Notes under the pieces: model-generated
Seen by the model: the letters and a program-made list of their open reading frames with translations, nothing else
The model's database searches: none
Told to the model about the DNA's origin: nothing
Program-made: the position numbers and the translations under genes
Part shown: positions 1-10,834 of the stretch, piece by piece
Layout: each line of letters begins with the position of its first letter
Numbering within the stretch: position 1 is the stretch's first letter
Source of the DNA: Phytophthora sp. 'mugwort'
Taxonomy: Eukaryota > Oomycota > Peronosporomycetes > Peronosporales > Peronosporaceae
DNA length: 64,000 bases
Direction of reading: 5' to 3'
Assembly (NCBI GenBank): GCA_033558025.1
Contig: JAUCEF010000006.1
Location: forward strand, 434,001 to 498,000

Positions 1-1306
1 CGGTATTTCGGATCGTGTACCCATTTGCAATGTCCCGGGACACGCCTGGAAACAAGTGATTCACCGTGATACGGTTTCGTGGCTAGCATACTGGAATGAA
101 AACGTCATGGGTGGAATCAAGTACGTGTTCTTTGCGGCTAGCTCGAGCTTCAAGGGTAAGTCGGACCTGGCCAAGTACGAAAAGGCTCGGCGATTGAAGA
201 AATGTATTGACAAAATTCGTCGGGACTATACAAAGGGCCTCAAGACCAAGGAAATGTTCACAAAGCAGCGTTCTACTGCTATGTGGGTCATTGATGTTCT
301 GGCACTGCGTGTGGGTAACGAAAAGGGTGAGGACGAGGCTGATACAGTGGGTTGCTGCAGTCTGCGTGTGGAGCACATGTCCTTCAACGACGAGAACTGT
401 GCCGTAACACTATCGTTCCTCGGTAAAGACTCGATGCCTTACAACAATACTGTTGAATTAGCGCAATATGGCGACGTCGGCAAGCAAGTGTACCAAAACC
501 TACAAAACTTCTGCGCCAAAAAGGGGAAGAACGAGGAAGTTTTCCACGAGCTCTCCGTTACGGAACTGAACAAGCATTTGAGCTCACTTATGCCTGGGCT
601 TAGTGCGAAGGTGTTCCGTACGTTCAATGCGTCATTCACGTTAGAGAAGGAGCTTCCTGGACCGTCAGGAAAAGAGCTGGATTCTAAGGGTAAGATGGAA
701 GTAGCGCCGAAGGTTGTGCTGTATAACGATGCCAACCGGAAGGTCGCTATTCTGTGCAATCACCAGCGTACGGCTCCGAAATCTTTCGACACTACGTTGG
801 ACAAGATGAATGCACAGCTCGATCAGCTAAAGGATCAACTGAAGGATCTGAAGCAAATGCAGGCGCTGATTTCGAAGGGCAAGTCTAGCAGCATTAAATT
901 GAAGAAGGAAAAATCTGCATCCGATAACAAGGAGGAGGATGCCCTGGCAAGGAAAGCCCAGGCTCATCTGTTCCAGCGAACGCCCTCGGCTGACCAACTT
1001 GCTAAGAAGATTGAAAACTGGAAGAAGAAAATTAAGGCGTTGTCTCTTCGGCTTCAAGACAAGACGGACAACAAGGAGGTTGCTCTCGGGACGTCCAAGC
1101 TTAACTACATGGATCCGCGCATCACCGTCGCATGGTGCAAAAGAGTACGCTCCGCTACTGATGTCTACGCTCTTTGGCCGCATTTTTCTGATGAGCTTTT
1201 GTTTGATTTGTTACAGAACGAAGTGCCAATCTCTGCAGTGTTTTCCAAGACGCTACGGGAGAAATTCGTGTGGGCTATGGACGTGGACCCCGACTGGAAG
1301 TTCTGA
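1..1306 (+). CDS. TOP1: DNA topoisomerase I (type IB), 3' part; 5' end outside window
   Basis: Relaxes supercoiled DNA in the nucleus through a 3'-phosphotyrosyl intermediate. The reading frame is open from base 2, so the N-terminus is missing. Counting from the codon at 56, the catalytic set is visible: Arg85 in LALRVGNEK, Lys124 in FLGKDS, Arg188 in KVFRTFNAS, His236 in CNHQR, and the nucleophile Tyr351 in SKLNYMDPR. A lysine-rich coiled-coil linker (about residues 245-340) precedes the tyrosine, as in the family. The protein ends in REKFVWAMDVDPDWKF, like other eukaryotic enzymes. A 72-nt GT-AG intron (1145-1216) probably lies after WCKR; splicing it gives WCKRNEVPI, which aligns with the family's WCKKWGVPI. 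Read through, it keeps the frame and adds 24 residues. The stop is 198 bp from the stop of the convergent ankyrin gene. Confidence 0.95.
   Translation, partial: GISDRVPICNVPGHAWKQVIHRDTVSWLAYWNENVMGGIKYVFFAASSSFKGKSDLAKYEKARRLKKCIDKIRRDYTKGLKTKEMFTKQRSTAMWVIDVLALRVGNEKGEDEADTVGCCSLRVEHMSFNDENCAVTLSFLGKDSMPYNNTVELAQYGDVGKQVYQNLQNFCAKKGKNEEVFHELSVTELNKHLSSLMPGLSAKVFRTFNASFTLEKELPGPSGKELDSKGKMEVAPKVVLYNDANRKVAILCNHQRTAPKSFDTTLDKMNAQLDQLKDQLKDLKQMQALISKGKSSSIKLKKEKSASDNKEEDALARKAQAHLFQRTPSADQLAKKIENWKKKIKALSLRLQDKTDNKEVALGTSKLNYMDPRITVAWCKRVRSATDVYALWPHFSDELLFDLLQNEVPISAVFSKTLREKFVWAMDVDPDWKF
1145..1216 (+). other. In-frame 72-nt intron in TOP1
   Basis: The segment starts GTACGC and ends TTACAG. 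It is exactly 24 codons with no stop, so conceptual translation reads straight through it. The 24 encoded residues have no counterpart in other type IB topoisomerases, whereas the flanking residues join perfectly to the family consensus. I infer a phase-0 intron. Confidence 0.8.
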
Positions 1307-1506
1307 TTTTAGGAACGATTCGACAGGGATTGACAAGCAGGGTACGCACAGCACTCACATAAATCATAAAGAAGAATGCTCTGCAGTCATTTTCAAGCTT
1401 GTGCACAGTAAAAGGCACCGCGCATTTCATTTTTCCTCGTAATTGGTATATCGCCTTGCTCAATCCTGTTATCAAGGCATAGATGCTCACTTGGCAGTAA
1501 AACTAG

Positions 1507-3310
1507 CTAAGGCTGTTTCTCGGCATCTGCATTCTTGTGTTGCGGTTCCCACTCATCGCAGCACTTTTTGAGCTTTTCCATAAGCTCCGTGTGTCCTCGT
1601 CGTTCAGCGAAGTTCCACGCCTTGTTGCCTGTGTGGTCTTCGAGGCACGGATTTGCTCCCAGTCTCAGCAGCTTGCTGGCAGCATCGTCGCGACCGTGAT
1701 GTGCTGCCGCCATCAAAGCTGACGAGCGGTCCGACTCAATGCGCTGAAAATTAACGTCCATGCCGTTCTGGATTAGACTAAAGACAGAGTGGAAATCTTC
1801 CTGACGGAAGGCATGGTAGATAGCCGCATCCATCACAGAGCCGAGCACTTGTACATTGCGGTCCTTCACCGAGAGCGACTTCGCACCAATGCCATTTCCT
1901 GCCGCCTTCCTGTCGTCGCCATTGCCGCTGGGTGACTGCGCTGCAGGCGTAACGCTAATCGGGTCGCACTTGTCCTTCTGTCCGCATTTTGCACAGAACT
2001 CGCAGTGAGTGCATCGCTTTGAAACCATGCGCTTGCACTTCCGGCACGGTGAACGTTCTCCATACTGCATGTCATGCCCATTCCCTCGGATTTTCTGTTC
2101 TAATGAGGCACTTAAAGCTGCTTGGCTCACATTTGTGATCACACCTTCGTCGGCATAGAGCATTTCTTCATCGTCATCTTCCACAAATTCCTGGAGTTCA
2201 TCCTGGTCTTGCTTGCTGGAACCTGCATCTTTCTGCAGAAATGACTTTGGTTGGTACTGCAGCACGGAGGAAGGTGCGATCCGGTGGCTCGTCGTGCTGG
2301 TGCTGGAAGAAGTTGACGTGGATGTAGCTCCAGTAAAAGATGCCGAACCGGTGGGTTTCCGAGACGTTGATACAGTAGTTGTCGGCGTTGTAGTAGTCGA
2401 GGTTAAAGACATGAACGAGTGCTGCGTCGAATTTTCGCCAGAAGGCTTACCGTTGCGAGAGCTGTTGCCATTACCAGAGCTGTTGGCAGCCCGGCGAGCT
2501 TCACTGCGTCCGTCCTTGACGGTTGAGGGCACACCGCAAGAGCTTTCAAAGTGACGACGATAAATATTCAGACGACTCCATTCGGCCGCGTACTCTGTGT
2601 TCAATCAGCGAAAGAGCAAGGTCTCCCGTCAACATCAAGCAAATAGAGTTGTCGACACCACTGTAGGTTTGAAAATTACCTGGCCCTGCATTATCCAGCA
2701 GCTCAATGACCTTCACGAATGTGCCTGTCAGGTACGAGTTCTGCTTCCTCTGCACGTCCGTCTGTATATTCACATCAAGAATCTACGGCAACAGTGACAG
2801 CAAAAAACGGTGCCAGTTAAACCAGCAGCACAATCCTAGCTCAGCTTAGCTTTAAGCATCACTGCATCTGCCAATAGCTGCTTCTCACTTACCCGCAGCA
2901 ACGCGCGCACTTGGGAAAACATCTCGATGCGCTTCTTCTCCTTAGACAACCCCGACTCGCGTCGTTTGGCGCCATTCACCAACCAGTCATTCAGCACCTT
3001 CAGCCCGCCCTCCGCGTAAAATCTGATCCTCACATCAAATGGTAACGTGAGTCTCCGCTCTCAATAACCCGAGTCCTACTCCTTGCTTAAACCCGTTGAC
3101 AGCCTCTCACACTTGGGCGTCGGCGTCGCTGAGCTGCGTGATGAGCAGCGCCAGGATCGCGCGGTGCGACAGCGTGTGGATGGACGGCATGAGCTTGCAC
3201 AGCACTTGCGTGCGCTCCGATCCCACGACCTCGCCCTCCTCGTTCATGATGAAGCCCAGCACGCTCACTACGCTCATGGCAGCGGCGTCCTCCCAGATGC
3301 GCGTGCGCAT
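1507..3310 (-). CDS. Ankyrin-repeat protein with cysteine-rich cluster, four exons
   Basis: Inferred exons are 3310-3111, 3022-2893, 2761-2680 and 2594-1507, giving a 499-residue protein. Every junction is GT-AG and keeps frame; the introns are 88, 131 and 85 nt. The N-terminal 150 residues look helical (an FYAEGGLKVLNDWL segment is reminiscent of TFIIS-N/armadillo-like folds, a weak resemblance). The middle is Ser/Thr/Asn-rich and low complexity. Next comes a cysteine cluster (CRKC, CTHC, CAKC), probably zinc-binding. The last 110 residues hold about three ankyrin repeats, including SALMAAAHHGRDDAASKLL and GANPCLEDHTGNKAW. Ankyrin repeats suggest protein binding; the function is unknown. The start chosen is the first ATG in exon 1, 82 bp from the divergent gene's ATG. 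Confidence 0.8.
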
Positions 3311-3392
3311 TGTCAATCAAAAGTGTAAAATTTTTCAGAATGGCGCCATAAATCCAACCAATCAAACGCCACATTCAGATTTGCAAGCCAAA
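3311..3392. promoter_or_regulatory. Short shared promoter between divergent genes
   Basis: Only 82 bp separate the two inferred start codons. The stretch contains CCAAT-type sequences (ccaaccaatc near 3355) and an ACATTCAGATTTGC segment near 3371 that partly resembles the oomycete initiator plus flanking promoter region. Both genes must use this stretch or promoter elements inside each other's 5' coding part. Confidence 0.5.
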
Positions 3393-3944
3393 ATGGACAC
3401 GGCAGCATTGCGCGAGTTCGCCTTCAAGAAGCTGCAGGAGGCCAGGGAACGCGGCACGGAGCTGGCGGCCGTGACGGCTGCGCGCGCCGCCTCTTCCATT
3501 ACCAGCTCCGTTCCAGTATCGTCATCTTTCGTCTTCCGCGCGCAGAGCTCGGCTGTCCAGCAGCAGGAGCAGCAGCTGCCGGTGCCGCTGGAGAAGAAGC
3601 TCGAGATGCTCAGTGAGTTGCCTACCAGGGTTTGTGGTCGCTACGTAGGAAGGTGGTGTTGAGACTAAGGCTGGTGTGTGCTGCTGATATTGCCAGAGAC
3701 GTCCAATACCTCGCTGCGAGCGGCGCTGACGGGCACATCGAACGGCTCGTTGGATGAGAGTATCTACAAGCTGGACCTCATTAACGAATCTATGGCTTTC
3801 ACTATTGAGAACATTCAGGAAGGTTCTCATGTGATGAAGCTGCTGAACCGCCAGCTAAAGGACAGTGCTGCAATGGAGAACCCGGCACACAAGATATTCT
3901 ACAAGCGTGACGAGCTCAGTGCACAGAAGAGACACAGGAATTAA
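3393..3944 (+). CDS. Small predicted coiled-coil protein, two exons
   Basis: Exons 3393-3612 and 3697-3944 join across an 84-nt intron (donor GTGAGT, acceptor TTGCCAG) to give 155 residues. The N-terminus (TAALREFAFKKLQEARERG) is strongly helical and is followed by a Ser/Gln-rich stretch. The second exon contains ESIYKLDLINESMAF and a basic C-terminus. No signal peptide or membrane segment is visible. I do not recognise the family. It could be a small subunit of a trafficking or cytoskeletal complex, but nothing in the sequence fixes that. The ORF and splice junction are well supported; the function is not. Confidence 0.7.
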
Positions 3945-4175
3945 GTTACAGAACCTAACAGGTACTGCTTTTTATTTTTTTAAACTAGAGTGACAGACTT
4001 CTGTAAACGAAAAGGAGGCATTTGTAATGGCCAAAAACTTAGTTTTGTAGGTTTGAATGATTGCCTTGTGGGTTTCTTCGTACACATACCCGAAAGCGGA
4101 CCGTCCAATCATCAGCGGTAGATGCCATAAGTGAACTCAGTTTAAAGAACTCAAAACCCAGGAAACATTACGACC

Positions 4176-5995
4176 ATGCAATCGTACTATAACTGGTGTC
4201 TTATCGACAACCTTCGCGACGAGAAACGCATCAACCGAAAGCTGACGTCACATGCATCCGATAGGAGTGATTACAAGTCAGCTCAAACGCTGTACACTGC
4301 GCCGGCAACGTCGACGAGCATCCCATGCGCTACCGAATCTACTGCTGCAAGTCTGAGTCGTGCGCTCCTGCTCGACCTGTCTGCAAATACAAGCTCAAAA
4401 TCGTGTGATGTGGTCGCACACATTAGTGTCATATATACCAACACGACGAGCACCCTTCTTCCAGGGGCCCTGAGAAACGCAGGGAGCTCTTCCTCGAAAT
4501 GAAAGCATCAATCCGCGAGCTGGTAAGGAAAACGCCAATCCAGATCGTATTCGCGACGAGCTGGTCGACAGTTTCATGCTGTCGTCAGGTGCTGTGCCTG
4601 CGTTGAAGCACATCCAAAACTTTGTGTACAACTACAGACAAGGCAAGTTAAAGAACACCGACATTGTTGACCAAATGGAAGAGATGCCGCTGGAGCTCGC
4701 CTCCGGACGAACTACCGGAACCTGCGCCATTTACCTTTTGGCACCCCTTGGACGAGAACGGCCCACCGGCCATAGGCGATGGCAGTATGATCCATTACTG
4801 ATTGGTATTACGACGAGTTTCTTGCTAGCGCCTTCTCCCAGAGATCCTGACACTTTCGTATTCCACATGGACGCATCGTCAAGCTCGTCGCGTGTGCGTA
4901 CCCTCCCATTATCTGCGGGGCCTCTGACGCTGCAATTCAGTTCTACCCCATGATATTCTTCACAACACCTCAACGGCCTGTCGTGCAGTGCACGTACGCT
5001 CTCCGCATCCACAAAGGAAATTTTAAGTCGGTAGTGATGTGAGATTTCGTGGCCTGCTATTGCATGGGTTCGCGCAGCTCAATACAGTCGAGCGAACACT
5101 AGCTGTTCTGAGTCAGCTTTCGGCGGGTTCACCCATGGACTACCGGATCTACCGCATGTGATGGAAACGTCAAGAAGTGCGTATCAAGTCTCTCGAACAA
5201 TGCCAAGTACCTGATCTATCGTCTACGAGATACACTACTGTCGCGATACCACCGGACTCGCTGTACAATGTAGCCACCTGATATTCTGTGGCATGCCGTC
5301 CCCGCGCTCAGAAGGTATGCCGCATACTTCGCCAGCACATGGATCAAGTCAAAGTTTTGCAAGTGGCAGTATTTCAGGCCCCCCACCGGGTTTGCGAAGA
5401 CAAACGACCAGTAGAGCAGTTCACCAAGGTCATATACCGCGATTACACACTGCGAGTATTAAGCCGTGCGCTTTGCTCACAAAGGTGCTGTCGATGTGTC
5501 GCCATTGTTCTATCGCCCGCCCGAACTTTGCTCTGAAGCCAAACCATCGACCACACTGATTGCTAGAACGAAGCCGTTGATCAAGGTTAAGGAAAATGTT
5601 CAACCAAGTTCGTCAGAGCGTGCAGTTTTTGTTGGACGATCCCAGTGGACGACCAATTGAATACCAAGGTCGCAGCTGGCTCGACCCCAAGAAATGCGAA
5701 GAATGCTGACGAAGACGAACGAAACAACCGTCGATTAAGCGTTTTTGTCAGCCGATGGTGGGTGGACAGTGGATTTAGGGGAGGGAACATGCCGTAGTCG
5801 AGTTTTGTTTTACAAGTTTGGAGCTTATGTCCACCCGCTTGCCTGGTTGAAACACGCCAACCAGAAAATTCCTGGCCGACCAGGAATAGAGCGCCGCTTT
5901 GTCGATAGGCGTGTGAAGTGTGCCAAGCTATCCACACGAAGGCATCGTAAAGCCCGGCGGTTCTTTTCTACACGTTATGTGTTGGACTAGATTAA
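4176..5995 (+). pseudogene. Degenerate MULE-type transposase
   Basis: Conserved MULE pieces appear in order but in shifting frames with many stops: a segment beginning LDENGPPAIGDG near 4750, a DDE-core remnant (IPHGRIVKLVACAYPPIICG then SDAAIQFYPMIFF) at about 4860-4970, a GFAKTND-like stretch near 5390, and a SWIM-like C-terminus (GWTVDLGEGTC, then FYKFGAYVHPLAWLKHANQK) at 5760-5870. At least six disruptions are needed to read it through, so it cannot encode active transposase. Element ends and TIRs were not located. Confidence 0.7.
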
Positions 5996-6814
5996 AGAGC
6001 CCGTCAGACTGCATCGCGTTTTGTAGAGCGGTTTCGTGGGCAGTTCAGCATATTTATCTAAGCAAATGCGAGAACATGCATGTGTTGTTTCTCGACGTAC
6101 TTTTATCGAGGTCCCAGACGGCAGAGTGAATTGAGAAATCGACTACTTCAGATGCTCAAGCGAATCGGTATTCTGCCTGCTAGGCACGGAAGCCGGAACT
6201 TCAGTTGCATTGGGCCTGAAACTTTAACTATTCAAAGTTTGTGATCGGTTTTCGGTTTTTTAAACGAAGTGAAGACAATATCTTGATGACTTTACTTCTG
6301 CGGAAGTGCCGCGCATTTCTCAGTAAGCACTTATCAGGTGTCAGCATTGGACAGCTCGTCGATTTAATCTTGAGGCTGCAAACCATGGATACGTCAAACC
6401 AAGCTGAAGTTGAGTTGAGCTTAACCTCTGCGAAACAATTCACCTGAATTTGCTTATCGCGTACCTGAAAGACTCGAGTCAGGCTCTCTCTCGTACAATC
6501 CCGCCCCCAAACTGCCGCCCCACTTGCCCTTAACTGGCGTCCGTGGCCGACACCCGAGCAGCACAGCATGCGGAACCAAATTGTATATACCACATCTCCA
6601 GGATACCCTATAATCATCTCCGCCAAGGTGCATTCTAGCGTGTGATTGAAGGCGTTTCTCTTGTTGACCCACTTGAACAAGTCGATGTGGTTCAGTGAAA
6701 AGAATAATTAATCTTGAAGCAGTGCCGAGCGCTGGGTGGGATGTAAGATCCCCGCCGGTGGTCACGATGAACTGGGGTTTCGCGGTTGCTAGCTTGTAGC
6801 TAACGTTTTGAGTC
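5996..6814. other. No recognisable gene
   Basis: Only short overlapping ORFs without protein-like composition or conserved motifs are present. The region lies between the MULE relic and an unassigned minus-strand fragment and is probably decayed repeat sequence. Confidence 0.4.
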
Positions 6815-7215
6815 TTAGACGCATGCCTCGATTCGGTTCAGACGATTTTTTGGATAGTAGCCGCGTAGATCGACGGACAACTGGTCTAGTCGGCTCTTCT
6901 GGTTTGCGTCCCATCGTACTTGGGCGCCTTCTTTCACAAACGTAGGAATAGCTTCTGTTTCCAAAAGCTTGTTAATGTGCTTAGGATCATCTGGCAGTTT
7001 CTTCTTTCTTTGAAACCCTGCAACGTCTGGCGAAATACCAGGGCACTGCCTGCCCTGGTACCCTTTACAGCCATATTCCACGAGAAGCCACCTGCAATGT
7101 AACGATCGTGAGACCTTAGAATGCGCTTGTAGAGTTCGGCAAGTAGATAGTTTTTATCGCCATAATCTCCAGAGCTCACGGTAACGCGAAGCTGCCCCAC
7201 ATATCCCTCACTCAT
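6815..7215 (-). pseudogene. Unassigned degenerate coding fragment
   Basis: Two overlapping minus-strand frames have plausible protein composition and appear to be one sequence split by a frameshift around 7080. The upstream frame reads GYVGQLRVTVSSGDYGDKN and a helical NYLLAELYKRILRSHDRY. The downstream frame reads KHINKLLETEAIPTFVKEG and RLDQLSVDLRGYYPKNRLN. I do not recognise the family. Its setting among transposon relics suggests a repeat-borne or decayed gene. Confidence 0.35.
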
Positions 7216-10200
7216 ATTTTCTTTTTTTTACGCGCCGTAGTAAAAGCCACTAATTGGTCGCTATAAATGCGAGCGCTTTGTCACTACCAGATGGAGCGAA
7301 CGCCCTGGTATCCTTCCTGCTGGCGGCACGCACTCCTTGGGAGCTTTCCGTAGCTCTGCTTGTTCAGGGCGAAGCAGCGATCTCCGTCGAGCCTCTACTG
7401 CTTGTCCTGGCAGTGAGCGGCCTGATGCGTACACGCCGGCCTCCATCGACGAGCTTCCGCCTCCGCGCCTTTTGCTGGCAGCCGCCAGCTTGGCTGGACG
7501 GGTATCCCCCAAACTAAGGCGGTGCGCGCGCGGCGACGACTCCTGCAGCTCGCGCGGCTTCTACTGATTCGCTAGTCTTCCTTCGCAAACGCTCGAAGCT
7601 GGTGCTGCCCTTCCTAAGAAAGGGCGACCTTTACGGACGCGGCGGCGCCTCTGGACAAGCTCCTGCTATTCTCGGAGGCGATCGCGGTCTTGGGTCGCTT
7701 GAACGCGGCGAGAGGGCCCTTTTTGGCAAGCTCTTTATTTTTCTGTGTGGCATTGAAAGTTCATACTTGTCAGCCTATTTTTACGGTTTTCCTTCCTACC
7801 ACGATATTAAGGAGTCGTTTACTACAGTGCAACCCACACATCAACCAATAATGGATGAAGAGCAACAGAACGGGCTTCTGTGATTTATCACACAGTAAAT
7901 AAATTCGATAAAATTGCAGTCCGAGATTATTTCTTTCGACAATTTTATGGTTGATAAAGTACGATATAATGTGAGTTTCTTAACCATTTAGCTATTGTTC
8001 TCTTCAGGACACGGGCTATTTTAACTTTCGCAACGGAGAGACAGCCCCACCTCTCTTCCTTCGCTATCCGTAGTTCGTTAAATGCAGTTATGTATGAAAT
8101 GGCGTTAATACACCCTTAACTACAACAACATGACAGCCTTAGAGTACCCCTACGCCCTTAACGACGTGACTAAATAACCAGCCGAGGAAACCAATGGAAG
8201 CGACGGACGCGAAGTTTCACCATAGCGGTTTCTTTATCATAATGTTTGCGAGCTCGAGACCTTCGTTTTGTGTTTAAGCACACGACTACGCCCGGATACT
8301 AGGGCATGAACAACTAGGGTTGGCGCATGCGCTGATGCGTTCGAGAGCACAGGAAATTCCAGGGCTGCATGACCCAAGACGCAGTTGATGTCACAGAGGC
8401 TCTGAGGGATCTTCAGTACGCACGCGAGGAGATTAAGGCGATGTAGCTATGCGAAGCGGAGGTTTTCAGCGAGCTCATGGCGAGCATTGGAGGGAGACCT
8501 GGATCACGGTGCTATGATCCGTCGTAGGGGTTTTGCTTTGACGTGTTGTTGAGATCGTAAGCCGTGTGCATACATGTGGTAAATTTGGGAGAAATGAGGA
8601 AGAGAACTGGCCGCTGTGTGGTTAATGCGAAGAGAATTCGATTTCTTTTTCTGCTTCGTTAAACAAAATGTCCTGCATCGGTGCTATTCGAATTGTTCAT
8701 GGTGGTGTTGCGAAAGCTTTGCTAATCGCCTGGCCCGTCGTGTACATCTCCGCCGAATTCCTTCGCTTGACGGCAGCCGCTTCTTGGTACACACCAACAT
8801 CCATGCCAGTTTCAACATCCTTGCCAGTCTCAATCTAATCACACTCGCGTATGCCTCATTGAGGCGCTCCAATCGATGAGCATTGCGCACATATGCGTAC
8901 ATCATTCCCCTAGTACCATTACTCCACAACTTTGTAGATCTGGTTAAACGGGCTCGCTGATCCACTTCGTAATGATCTCGTTTGGAAAAGGTTCTTCGCA
9001 CCATTGTCAATATGCCATTTCTTCATTTATGGTAGAAACTGCTTCTTCCGCGCTTGCTTCAGGTCGTTACGATGGCAGTTTTATTGAATGGTTGGTAGAA
9101 ATTCACTTTCGGTGTTGTCGGGAACTCGACCTCCATCATCCCCTGTGATTCGTGCTCAAATGTACTGATAAATCAGATATGGTGTCTCAGGTAATCATTG
9201 GGCTGGTAGTTTCGGCCATCGCAAAGCGAGCGTCAGCGACGAAAATGCAACGCATCCTTTCGAACTTGCTGCAATAATGGTGATTCCCATGTCGATGACT
9301 GTGTCGTTTAGTCTAGGCCCAGGCGGAAGTCCGGCAGCGACAACATTAAACTTAACAACACATTCACCCGATTTGGTCTTCAACTCCACCATAGAGCCAG
9401 CATTGAGTACTATTTCGGTACATCCACAGCAAGCGATTCATGAACCTTAGCGCATGAGAGTGTAACAACCCATTTGTTTTGGTTTCCAGACAAAATGCTC
9501 CTCGGAATGAGCTTGGAGCGAGCGCCTATCTTGCTTTAACCATTCAATTTTCTGAAGAAACCCACTGGCTCGCGCCTTAATAATGCAGTAACTCCGCATT
9601 CTGTAAAGGAAATAGGTAAACCTTTTGCCCTGAGATTTATATCCACACAGATAGTGTTTTGGGGTCCCCCTAATGCTATTGGGGTCTTCGGCCGCGCTAT
9701 CACTCGTAGAACACCCCTTAACACCCTTGCTCCGTATCACTCTCGGGCCTCACGCTACTAGCAAGTTGAATGCTCACATACCTGTGTAGCGCGACAAGAT
9801 CCGATCGCAACGATACGATAAGCCCGCATGGCGCTTTCTCCCCCCCTGCTGATCCAATTGTCTTTGCTTTCGAAACATCACCGCCTTCGCTTTCTCAATA
9901 GTGGCTCTGGCACACAAAAAAGCGATCCAAGTGAGTATCTCCGTCGTTCTTTGCGGCAACCTTACAGGTCTGAGGCCGAGCTTAAAATTACTTGTACGTC
10001 ATTATTACCGGATACTGGTCGAGCACATATGCCACCTTCTCAACATTTGGCTGGTAGTTTGCCCACTGCATAAGTTGAGGCATCGCTGTCGTAATGTCAG
10101 ATGAAACCAAAAGAACAGCATATTTTGACTGAAACCAGTATTCCCAGTACCACTACGTAACTAGCACCATTACAAATCTGAGTGTTTCAAACCTATGGTT

Positions 10201-10408
10201 GCGATGTTTGCGCGACGCTTCTATCAACTTCCTTTTCTGTACTAGCGCGGCAACAACACGCCTTCACTGTGTGCCTCTTCGGTTATTCCGATTTTCGGGA
10301 AAACCTTTGGTGATATCTTGCAGGAGTGACATCGGATGTAACATCATCCTTCCACACCGTAATCATACCCACTTAGTGCATTAGGGACGCGTGCGATCGC
10401 ATGACTCG
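7216..10408. other. Repeat-like region with short coding remnants only
   Basis: No intact gene is visible. Minus-strand fragments at 8684-9010 (arginine-rich) and 9195-9740 (including KFNVVAAGLPPGPRLNDTV and KGCVAFSSLTLA) have protein-like composition. The latter faintly resembles the region ahead of the catalytic core in Ulp1-like transposon proteins, but I cannot assign it. Confidence 0.3.
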
Positions 10409-10448
10409 CACAATCGACATACCCAGCTGACTGGGTATGTCGATTGTG
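10409..10448. repeat. Perfect 18-bp inverted repeat, 4-nt loop
   Basis: The left arm CACAATCGACATACCCAG (10409-10426) and its exact reverse complement (10431-10448) are separated only by CTGA. The DNA or RNA could form a tight hairpin. It lies about 225 bp outside the Harbinger element and belongs to no coding region. Confidence 0.85.
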
Positions 10449-10672
10449 TGGAAACGCCCAAGGCCGATGAGCATCCACCGATGTCCACCAACGGCTGGAG
10501 CTGAACTCTACCCGGGACAAGGCAGTCAAGGAGCGGCATGCGCGGCGGCGGAGGGGGTCACCACTTTGCGAAGCTGTGCTTTATCTTGCAAACACACGTT
10601 AGCTTCGGAAGCGTTCCTGCTCTACTCCTTCATTGTGTCTTGTAGCGTCAACCCGGTCACTCTCCATTTTAA

Positions 10673-10687
10673 GAGCATCTCCACTGG
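10673..10687 (+). repeat. Harbinger left terminal inverted repeat
   Basis: GAGCATCTCCACTGG, immediately preceded by the target duplication TAA at 10670-10672. Confidence 0.85.
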
Positions 10688-10834
10688 AAGCGGCTATGGC
10701 TAAAAAAAGAAAGCGCACTGATTGGGCAGCTGCTATATAGCATAGACACACAGAGTCACCATTTACGGATCAGTCCCTATGTGGCGCAGCCGACTCCTTC
10801 GTGAAGCGCTGGACGACGACGACGAGACGTACGC

